Position numbers and translations under genes: made by a program
NCBI GenBank assembly: GCA_052315415.1
Contig: JBLSDH010000023.1
Coordinates: 1-14,089, forward strand
Direction of reading: 5' to 3'
Length of the DNA stretch: 14,089 nt
DNA from: Cuniculiplasma sp052315415
Lineage (GTDB): Archaea; Thermoplasmatota; Thermoplasmata; Thermoplasmatales; Thermoplasmataceae
Part shown: piece after piece, positions 7,951-14,089 of the stretch
How positions within the stretch are numbered: position 1 is the first letter of the stretch
How the letters are laid out: every line of letters starts with the position of its first letter
Notes under the pieces: model-generated
Told to the model about the DNA's origin: nothing
The model's database searches: none
Seen by the model: only the letters and a program-made list of their open reading frames with translations

Positions 7951-8128
7951 TGGTACTCGAGGGCTCTTTAAATACATTATGTACTTATGATATTAAGAAA
8001 TAAATTAAAAATCAATTCAATAAAAATAATGTTAAGTATCGAACAGATTTAAAGAAAATGTCTAATTTGTCTGTTGCATGAAATATTAATAAAAAGAAGA
8101 TGTAGTGTGATTATCAGTTAATTAAATT
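7951..8128. other. Non-coding spacer downstream of the GT4 gene
   Basis: This A+T-rich stretch between the IS256 relic and the GT4 stop has no convincing frame and no clear hairpin terminator. Confidence 0.4.
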
Positions 8129-9262
8129 TTAATTTTTAACACTTATTAGATCTTTAAATTTAGAATTTAATAACTTACAATGGTTTTCCCAAGTAAATTT
8201 TTGAGATAATGAGATATTGTTTTCACTAATTTTAGTCCACTCATTTTCATTGTTAAATAATCTTTCAATCAATAGTGCTATTGTTTTATAATCAGTTTCT
8301 TTAACTATATAGCCGTTCTTATCGTTTTCTATTATTTCTTTGATGCCTATGCCTTCGTTGATTATTAGAGGTAATCCCCAAGAAATTGACTCAAGACTCC
8401 CCATTCCAGGTCCTTTTTCGTTGTATCCAAATCTGATTGAAACTTTAGCCTTCCTATATAATTCTGTAAGATACTCCTCACTGATTTTTCCTGTAACAAA
8501 TATTTGATCTTTTAACCCACTGTCTACAATTGCTTTCTTGAATCTGTTTAGATAGTTTATATCTGCCCAACTCCCAGCAATTATAATTTTTCCATTTCTA
8601 ATATGTTTTGATATCTCTACTAGAACTTCAGGTTTTCTTCCAAAATCCCACATAGTAACAGAAATAGCTATATTTTCCCTTTCATCAAATTTAGGAATAT
8701 CATCATGTAAAATTAATCCAGGATATATCTCCAAAGAATTTTTCACACCCGCATCCTTAAGTAATTGAAGATTTGCATTTGTATTGGTTAAAACAAGATC
8801 TGCATTTTTAATAGCCCTTCTTTGAGCAAATCTAGCTAAACGTGAACCATCTGATAATGCAACTTCGTGTAATAATACTACACTTTTATTCTTATGTATT
8901 TTTTTATGATATTTTTGGAAAAAGGCCGAGAATTCATCAAAATAATATATTATATCGTAATCTTCTTTTATCTTATGCTCTGTTTTATAGATCAAATCTA
9001 TATCAACTGTTGCATCTTTGCCTCTTTGTGGAGAATAATAATGAGTGATCTTGCTTAATATCTTTCCAAAAATTCTCTTATTTACATCCTGGTTAAAAAT
9101 AACTTTGTAATTTACATTGGAATCATAAGCTAATCTGTTTGTAGATCTAATAAAAATTAAATCTACTTCGTTTCCCAATTTGGTTAAACCCTCAGCTTCT
9201 GCAAACGCTATTCTTTGAACCCCACCAGGCCATAAAACTCTTACTAATATACATATTTTCAT
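8129..9262 (-). CDS. Family 4 glycosyltransferase (GT-B, retaining)
   Basis: The 377-residue protein has the usual GT4 length. The N-terminus MKICILVRVLWPGGVQRIAF carries the GG(V/A)xR acceptor-side loop. The C-terminal domain has IIIAG (226-230), QIFVTGKISEEYLTELY (253-269) and the signature YNEKGPGMGSLESISWGLPL (280-299), with nucleotide-sugar-binding glutamates E282 and E291; the spacing between them is one residue longer than the classic E-x7-E. The tail NDKNGYIV (313-320) is also typical. It would transfer a sugar to the growing glycan at the inner membrane face. The gene stands alone between relic elements, with a TATA-like sequence at 9290-9299. No truncation is seen. Donor and acceptor are unknown. 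Confidence 0.88.
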   Translation of the reverse strand: MKICILVRVLWPGGVQRIAFAEAEGLTKLGNEVDLIFIRSTNRLAYDSNVNYKVIFNQDVNKRIFGKILSKITHYYSPQRGKDATVDIDLIYKTEHKIKEDYDIIYYFDEFSAFFQKYHKKIHKNKSVVLLHEVALSDGSRLARFAQRRAIKNADLVLTNTNANLQLLKDAGVKNSLEIYPGLILHDDIPKFDERENIAISVTMWDFGRKPEVLVEISKHIRNGKIIIAGSWADINYLNRFKKAIVDSGLKDQIFVTGKISEEYLTELYRKAKVSIRFGYNEKGPGMGSLESISWGLPLIINEGIGIKEIIENDKNGYIVKETDYKTIALLIERLFNNENEWTKISENNISLSQKFTWENHCKLLNSKFKDLISVKN

Positions 9263-9289
9263 CTAATTTCCACTAAGCATCGGGATTAC

Positions 9290-9299
9290 TTTAAATTTT
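9290..9299 (-). promoter_or_regulatory. Putative TATA box of the GT4 gene
   Basis: AAAATTTAAA lies 28-37 bases before the ATG on the minus strand. This would give a very short leader. The nearer TGGAAATTAG offers only a poor ribosome-binding match. Confidence 0.35.
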
Positions 9300-9331
9300 C
9301 TCACTTGTTTATTAAGTTTAGCTATCTTTTT

Positions 9332-9454
9332 TCATTGAAACAGGGTTGCAACATCACTTACCTTAAAAATATGTTTAGGTATTGATTGGTGATACTCAAT
9401 GATCTTAGCTCCTAATTTTAGATATGCATTATCTCTTCCAATAATAAATCTTCT
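9332..9454 (-). pseudogene. Orphan 40-codon coding fragment, family unknown
   Basis: One minus-strand frame between two stops reads RRFIIGRDNAYLKLGAKIIE followed by YHQSIPKHIFKVSDVATLFQ. It has no start codon and looks like real protein sequence of balanced composition, ending in TGA at 9332-9334. It lies about 70 bases upstream of the GT4 promoter on the same strand, so it may be the tail of a gene of the glycan cluster whose 5' part was lost when insertion elements arrived. I do not recognise the family. Confidence 0.3.
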
Positions 9455-9825
9455 TTACTTATTATTTCTCTTCTCAATACTGTTCTTCAATATTCCCTCC
9501 TACTTTCCTTCCCTCTCATTAATGCTTTTTTAATGTTTTTATAAGTCTACTTTTATGATAGTAGCATTACATCTGTAAAGTTGAATGTGTTTACATTTTG
9601 TATATCCTTATAGATTTTGTTTTAGATCTAAGAGTGAAGTTTATAATTCTATCTCTCTATCGCATAATTGTTTATAAAATTCCATTCTCCGATAGGATAC
9701 CATTGGAGGTCATGCTTGTAAGAATGTCATAAATTCAATGTTTTTGATATCTATAAACGTTGATCAAGATCTGTTCAAAAGGCAAGTTTAGAATTTAACT
9801 CCATAATATATGGTTTTCATTTACT
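9455..9825. other. Non-coding stretch left of the IS21 relic
   Basis: Stops are dense in all frames, and no coding frame or RNA gene is recognised. The right part probably includes the lost end of the IS21-type element, although no terminal inverted repeat could be matched. Confidence 0.4.
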
Positions 9826-10525
9826 TTCCACTCTTTCCTCATTATTTTTAATGAATTCTTCTTCCTGTCCTTTATCCTTTATGATTAATTTTGTATTTTT
9901 ATGACAGCACAGTGATGCAGTATGTGATCAAGGACTGCAGCTTCCATTACTGAATCTCCCAGGACTTCACCCCATTCTGAAAAAGATTTGTTGCCTGTGC
10001 ATATGGTTGATCTCTTCTCGTATCTTGATGATACGAATTAGAAGAACAGGTTTGATTCCTTCCTTGTCAATGGAATGTATCCAATCTCATCCACTATCAT
10101 TAGATAGAATCTTGAATATGTCTTTATGTAATACTCCAGTCTCTTTAGATCTTAGTCTCTCTTCAATGTCTGCACAAGCTTCACTGCAGATATGTAATAT
10201 GCAGGTATATCTGACATGATTGGTTTTATTCAAATGCAATGGAGAGAAGTGTCTTTCCAAAACCTGTTGATTCGAGAGAAACACTATTCTCAGTATCATT
10301 TATATACCTAATGGTAATGGGGTCATCAATTAAGTTCGATCTATTGATTTCTGATATGACAAATCAAAATTATTTATTATGTGGTGGAGTAGAAATCGTG
10401 ATTATTTTAACATATTCTCTGTATTTCTTGATGTCTTATGTTTAAATGTATTAAAAAAGGACGTTTTCTATTGTTGTGAGTCCAAGTCTTGATAGGTATT
10501 CTTGAACTTTTTGGTATGAATTCAT
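9826..10525 (-). pseudogene. istB: istB-like ATPase relic of an IS21-family element
   Basis: The start is well preserved: GAGGTGAT (10529-10536) precedes tandem ATGs, and the ATG at 10523-10525 opens MNSYQKVQEYLSRLGLTTIE, an IstB-like N-terminus. Further on come YQKSIDR, a damaged Walker A (STGFGKT, 10250-10270), Walker B with LMIVDEIGYIPL (10068-10106), and the C-terminal block FSEWGEVLGDSVMEAAVLDH followed by ILHHCAVIKI (about 9890-9980). Together these reproduce the domain order of IstB, the ATPase helper of IS21 transposition. Several frameshifts and stops separate the segments, and the Walker A region has lost a normal GPPGVGKT. It lies directly after the istA relic, as in IS21 elements. 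The 3' limit is approximate. Confidence 0.85.
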
Positions 10526-10528
10526 CAT

Positions 10529-10536
10529 ATCACCTC
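10529..10536 (-). promoter_or_regulatory. Preserved Shine-Dalgarno of the istB relic
   Basis: GAGGTGAT on the minus strand overlaps the spacing to two consecutive ATG codons. The GAGGTG core is five bases from the second ATG. It is one of the few undamaged signals of this relic and marks the istB start. Confidence 0.55.
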
Positions 10537-10559
10537 TTTAAATCTCGTGTTTTAAAAAA

Positions 10560-11546
10560 TTTTTATATATGGTAGAATTCTTCTCCATCACTGCCTTAAG
10601 AAGATCTTCTAAATGCTTATTATTCATTGATATCCTTACAGTTCCTATAATGCTCTCATGAGATGCAATGACAATGGAAAGAACTCTATTTGTGAATGGA
10701 TGATTCCTCTATTATCTCTTATTCCATTCCTCCATATTTCCTTGTAACATAATATCTGTTTCCCTGCATGATAAGTAAAAATCCCTTTATACTTTTCTTT
10801 TCTCCTCATTCATTTCATGTATTACTTTACTGTTGATGCAGGATTTGGTAAGTCTTTATTGAATCTTTCCACATTTAATTTGATGGATTATTATATGTGT
10901 CTGTGCATTCATTTTTTTAAGTCATTCATTGCTTTATGTGTTTACTTCATCAAAGTATGAGAATATTCTTCCATTGAAAAAATTGTATCTGAGAGTTTTA
11001 ATATTGTTTTTAATCTTTCGATTTGTTTCAGACCTGTGTAGATAGTACAACTTTATCACGATTCCATAATATTGAAGGAAATCATTGAAATTAGGATTGA
11101 ATGTTACTTCTGAGCCTTTGATTTTATGATCTATGATTACATGCTTCATTTGGTCATATATATTGTATCTGTAAATCCTCTCCGTGGAATTGAACTGCAT
11201 TCAACTGTGGCTTAATGACATTCTCTCTTGATATATCAAATGTTAATTATTCATATCTCATTAATTAAGAACCTGGTGACATGGAGAATGCATACAGTTT
11301 CTTTCTTTTCCCAACCATTTAGATATTTTAGAATTAACCGAAATCAACCTGAGATTGCTTTCCAGGTTCTATCTCATAGCCGCTTACTGCGGTTTCCCAT
11401 CAAACCTTCCTAAGTTCATAGCAGTAATCTTTCAGTATTTTGTATTCACAATCATATATCTTCTTCCTTATCTCTTCAAGTATCTTTACAGCGAATAGGT
11501 TGTGCCTTTCAATCCGTTCTCTTATTTGGTCTGTGGATATATTCAT
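10560..11546 (-). pseudogene. istA: istA-like transposase relic of an IS21-family element
   Basis: From an ATG at 11544-11546 a minus-strand frame reads IRERIERHNLFAVKILEEIR, then after a stop YEIEPGKQSQVDFG (about 11335-11380), the block with the first catalytic D of IstA. Next, about 10934-11170 gives YDQMKHVIIDHKIKGSE and FNDFLQYYGIVIKLYYLHRS followed by NGRIFSYFDEVN, matching the second half of the integrase core. The frames after that include LKKMNAQTH and IIHQI (10840-10930), as in the IstA linker before its C-terminal domain. Stops and frameshifts are numerous, so no functional protein is possible. Part of the N-terminal helix-turn-helix may lie beyond 11546 but is not recognisable. 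Confidence 0.85.
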
Positions 11547-11810
11547 TTATCTGGCTATTAACTTAATATTCATTCAGTTCTCTCATATTACGTATTATTT
11601 TCCAAGTCCAGATCATACAACTAAGGCCGCTGTCATGTCATTTGGAAATGTCAAAATCAAAAATGTGATAGGAGTCTCTTTTATTCTGGCAAAAATTCAC
11701 AATTATGAACAGGGGTTAAAAATTTTTGCTACAATTTATTTACTATATAAATATCTTCAAAATTTCATTAATGATATTTATTTATTTTCTCTTAAATCAT
11801 TTTTTATCTG

Positions 11811-12440
11811 TTGACAGTATCTTAAATTTTGTTTAACAACAACATTGAATCGTTCTCTCAGCAATGTATAATTTTCATGAAAGAAATATGATGACTTCCC
11901 ATAACAACAAAAAAATATAATAAAGAATGTAAGAGCTTCATAAAAATATATCCTGGATTGTGATTAATACAGTGAACTATTTCTTTGTATTTCTCATGAG
12001 AAGAAAGATACAGATATTCCATGAAGGAATGAAGGATCATGGGATGAATAATATGAAATGGTATTTTCTCAGACAGAAATAGAAAAATTTAGCATTGATC
12101 CATGGAATTAATTCTGGAATAAATTTTTCTTAATGGAAACAAAGGTCATTATACAACATTGATAAGAATCCCAATGTTCTGTTGAGGTATTATAAATATC
12201 AAGAATCTATAAAAAGATTCATAAATTTTACAAATATCATTGAAGGAATAAACAATTAGATAAAAAGTGGAATTAAGATAATTGAGTGAATAAAAAGGGG
12301 GAGTACAATGAAGATCATATATAAGGGTGTCAGAGGTGAGTGATATAATGTCAATGAGATCATTGATGGAAATACGATAAACTCATTTATTAGATCAAGG
12401 AAATTTTACTAGTGAGGTATCCTTAAAATTACAGACTTTT
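11811..12440 (+). pseudogene. IS256-family transposase relic, copy 2 (internally deleted)
   Basis: This stretch aligns with 7081-7950 in the same orientation. The left parts match (AAATTTTGTTT....ACATT.AATC.TTC, then CATGAA..AAATATGATG-type sequence), as do the right parts (GTACAATG/GTGCAATG, then AGATCAT, GGTGTCAGAG/GGCGTCAGAG and ATGAGATCATTGA). Coding traces near 12165-12260 read NPNVLLRYYKYQESIKRFIN followed by FTNIIEGINN, the IS256 C-terminal block. About 250-300 bases of the middle present in copy 1 are missing. All frames are broken. Limits are approximate. Confidence 0.7.
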
Positions 12441-12595
12441 TGGGTCAATATTTTGTTTCTATTTATATTTTATACAGGGTGAATTTTTAGTTTAAAATAA
12501 TCTTTATTTATACAAAAATATATAAATTTAACATTCTTATATTTTTCCTAGAATGAAAAAATCCAGGTAAACACTTTTAGGTATTCTAATGATGT
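12441..12595. other. A+T-rich spacer right of IS256 copy 2
   Basis: No coding frame or structured element is recognised. The TATATAAATTT-like run around 12518-12532 could be a TATA box for the following small ORF, but this is weak. Confidence 0.3.
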
Positions 12596-12850
12596 TTGAT
12601 TTTTTCATACAAATTTAAATTAGAATTACTATATCAGATCGAAACAAGATACAGCGAAGCTGTTGATTGTAAAAAAATTGCAAACAATTTTAACGACTGT
12701 TATGGATTCAGTAATGAAGGGCATAATTTGGATAACATCCTTTACAAAAATGTAATGAGTCTGTGTAATTACATCTATGGCAAATTCAAATTATTAGATT
12801 TAAATATTCCTGAAATTGGAATCGATATACTAGACTACAAAAAAACTTAG
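12596..12850 (+). CDS. Small hypothetical ORF with TTG start
   Basis: The 84-codon frame opens with TTG and gives YKFKLELLYQIETRYSEAVD followed by CKKIANNFNDCYGF and a C-terminal KLLDLNIPEIGIDILDYKKT. The composition is protein-like, soluble and without membrane segments. I do not recognise the family. After the stop the same frame continues with further charged residues to about 12940, suggesting that the ORF may be a truncated gene or relic. It lies upstream of and in the same direction as the FkbM methyltransferase gene. Confidence 0.3.
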   Translation: MIFSYKFKLELLYQIETRYSEAVDCKKIANNFNDCYGFSNEGHNLDNILYKNVMSLCNYIYGKFKLLDLNIPEIGIDILDYKKT

Positions 12851-12950
12851 AACAAAGATTATGACAATCAATCCTCAAAAGATGGAAGAGATGAAACTAA
12901 AGAAGTCAATGATTTGGTATCAGAAGAAAAATATTATAAATGAAGTAAAC

Positions 12951-12968
12951 TTTATATTTTTATAATAA
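12951..12968 (+). promoter_or_regulatory. Putative TATA region of the methyltransferase gene
   Basis: TTTATATTTTTATAATAA spans 19-36 bases before the ATG at 12987, the right distance for an archaeal TATA box and a leaderless or very short-leader transcript. GTGGGAG just before the ATG is a possible weak ribosome-binding site. Confidence 0.45.
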
Positions 12969-12986
12969 CACAAGAGTGGGAGTTGA

Positions 12987-13769
12987 ATGGGAGATAAACT
13001 GTATCAAGTGAAATTTGGACGTAAGAAAATAACCTTAAGGCAAAACGTCATAGCAGATTATTGGGTTTTTGAGGGATTATTTTTTGCTGAAGAATATTTT
13101 CCTTTAAAAATTAAACCTAATGATATTGTCCTCGATGTTGGAGCCAATATAGGAATTTTTACCTGTAAAATTGCTATGCAAGTTAAAAATATAATCTCGA
13201 TTGAGCCAGAACCGCGAAACTTTTCCATCCTTAAGCAAAATGTGGAAACTAACAGATTCTCTAACGTGGTTATACTAAATTATGCGGTTTCTGATAGAGA
13301 AGAAATTGTTCATTTTAGCGATACTGGTGGTGCTGCTTCAGTTTCTGAAACTGGAATTCCGGTCATGGCAAAGTCTTTAGATACTATCCTAGATGAGTTA
13401 GGTAATCCAAAAGTAACTATTTTAAAAATGGATATAGAGGGTTATGAGGGAAAGGTTCTATCGAATTTTAGAAATCACGAGACGATAAATCAAGTAGTAA
13501 TTGAAACTCATTCAAGAGACTTAACTAGAAAAATCACTTCAATTCTATCTTCTTGGGGACTTACCGTTACTGACATCTCTAGGATTAAGAGGAGAAAGTT
13601 TTTCAAAAATGTGCTTTTTCACCCATTTTCATTTCTATCAGTGGAAAGAATAAATAATTATAGCACATTGAAACAGGTAATAAAATACTTGAAACATCAA
13701 GATTTAAGTCCTGTAGCAGCTGATAATGCAGACAGCGAACAGAGAGTTTTGTATGCATTCAAGCAATGA
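12987..13769 (+). CDS. FkbM-family SAM-dependent methyltransferase
   Basis: The 260-residue protein is of normal FkbM length. SAM motif I is IVLDVGANIGIFTCKIA (47-63). The acidic end of beta-2 is SIEPEPRNFSILKQNVETN (71-89). The family hallmark LKMDIEGYEGKVL (146-158) follows KSLDTILDEL (129-138), and VVIETHS (170-176) forms the later strand. These features define FkbM enzymes, many of which O-methylate sugars in polysaccharide or glycoprotein clusters. No signal peptide is seen, so it should be cytoplasmic. The ATG at 12987 follows a TATA-like region. It is on the opposite strand to all intact glycan genes and is separated from them by relic elements, so its part in the same pathway is inferred from gene type only. 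The last 50 residues are not recognisable beyond the core. Confidence 0.88.
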   Translation: MGDKLYQVKFGRKKITLRQNVIADYWVFEGLFFAEEYFPLKIKPNDIVLDVGANIGIFTCKIAMQVKNIISIEPEPRNFSILKQNVETNRFSNVVILNYAVSDREEIVHFSDTGGAASVSETGIPVMAKSLDTILDELGNPKVTILKMDIEGYEGKVLSNFRNHETINQVVIETHSRDLTRKITSILSSWGLTVTDISRIKRRKFFKNVLFHPFSFLSVERINNYSTLKQVIKYLKHQDLSPVAADNADSEQRVLYAFKQ

Positions 13770-13809
13770 ATGTTTCCCTTAGTATATTAAATATTTATTA
13801 GATTTTATA

Positions 13810-13995
13810 ATGTATAAGTTAGATACTTCATCAGATAGTCTCCCCTTGTACACTAACGCATATTGGGTTACCTTAGAGATTATCATTACACAGTATGAAA
13901 GTGATGAGCATCACAAATTTAATTATGAAAATGAAGAAATATTAAATAAGAGGATTTCTAAAAACCCATTCCCTGAACAGATAAGGGAACAATAA
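13810..13995 (+). CDS. Small hypothetical protein
   Basis: The 61-residue frame from ATG opens MYKLDTSSDSLPLYTNAYWV and ends NKRISKNPFPEQIREQ. TATATTAA (13783-13790) sits 20-27 bases before the ATG, the same geometry as at the other genes here. There is no membrane segment or known motif. It could be a genuine small gene or a fragment; the DNA right after it looks like the beginning of another frame. I do not recognise it. Confidence 0.3.
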   Translation: MYKLDTSSDSLPLYTNAYWVTLEIIITQYESDEHHKFNYENEEILNKRISKNPFPEQIREQ

Positions 13996-14025
13996 CATTT
14001 ATTCATGGGATAGCCATGTTACTGT

Positions 14026-14089
14026 GTGAGTGACCTTTACGACACAGTTCTTAGGGAAAAGTACAGGCAATATTTTGTGAATGATCCAC
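14026..14089 (+). CDS. Possible 5' end of a gene running off the right edge
   Basis: After an in-frame TAG (14011-14013) the frame stays open to the edge and from a GTG at 14026 reads SDLYDTVLREKYRQYFVNDP. The sequence is protein-like, but it is only about 20 residues and has no clear ribosome-binding site. The family cannot be named. Confidence 0.25.
   Translation, partial: MSDLYDTVLREKYRQYFVNDP

Larger units (their letters stand above)
9826..11560 (-). mobile_element. IS21-family element relic (istA-istB)
   Basis: The istA and istB relics are adjacent, on the same strand and in the standard order, so they belong to one decayed IS21-type element. The right limit is set just past the istA start and the left limit at the end of the istB-like reading; terminal repeats were not identified. 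It sits between the GT4 gene and IS256-type copy 2. Confidence 0.8.

Noticed and set aside
10087..10299. Minus-strand 70-codon ORF as an independent gene
   Set aside because: It is one shifted frame of the istB relic; the meaningful residues are in the neighbouring frame.
10007..10445. Plus-strand ORFs across this stretch
   Set aside because: They are antisense to the istB relic, which carries Walker A and Walker B remnants on the minus strand.
11440..11814. Plus-strand ORF of 124 codons
   Set aside because: Much of it is antisense to the istA relic, whose minus-strand reading gives clear transposase motifs.
1..14089. CRISPR arrays, tRNA or rRNA genes
   Set aside because: No regularly spaced repeats and no tRNA-like or rRNA-like conserved sequence were seen on reading through both strands; a covariance-model search would be needed to exclude small RNAs.

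Overview
This is a strongly A+T-rich segment that reads as a surface-polysaccharide or glycan biosynthesis island interrupted by worn-out insertion sequences. The organism is probably an archaeon. Several genes have a TATA-like box about 20-35 bases before the start codon and almost no room for a leader, which fits leaderless archaeal transcription, while genes inside the operon rely on GAGGTG-type Shine-Dalgarno motifs. The gene content and base composition would suit a Thermoplasmata-like lineage, but the lineage is an inference and a bacterium is not formally excluded.

Layout: 1-132 is the 3' end of an ISL3-type transposase, followed by a decayed and unidentified protein gene (about 357-1388). 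A tight minus-strand operon (4973 down to 1572) encodes a KpsF/GutQ-type SIS sugar-phosphate isomerase, a nucleotidyltransferase fused to an APH-fold kinase, a small HAD phosphatase and a GT9 (heptosyltransferase-fold) glycosyltransferase. After a 468-base gap comes a minus-strand Wzx-type flippase (5442-6980). A decayed IS256-type transposase (about 7081-7950, + strand) separates it from a minus-strand GT4 glycosyltransferase (8129-9262). From about 9263 to 12440 the DNA is relic: a short orphan coding fragment, an IS21-type istA/istB pair (minus strand, many lesions), and a second, more deleted copy of the same IS256-type element. On the right a plus-strand FkbM-type methyltransferase (12987-13769) is intact, with small uncertain ORFs on either side.

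How the genes could work together: the isomerase, kinase/nucleotidyltransferase and phosphatase supply the enzyme classes needed to turn a sugar phosphate into an NDP-sugar. GT9 and GT4 enzymes would add sugars to a lipid-linked glycan, the flippase would move it across the membrane, and the FkbM enzyme could O-methylate it. The class set (SIS, kinase, HAD, nucleotidyltransferase, GT9) resembles bacterial NDP-heptose assembly, but the kinase fold and isomerase subtype differ, so the sugar is unknown.

The most striking sequence observation is the start of the nucleotidyltransferase-kinase. Its essential N-terminal GGKGSRMG motif lies upstream of the first ATG. The only open stretch begins just after the isomerase's in-frame TAG and offers CTG (4386-4388) as the start, with a perfect GAGGTG six bases before it.
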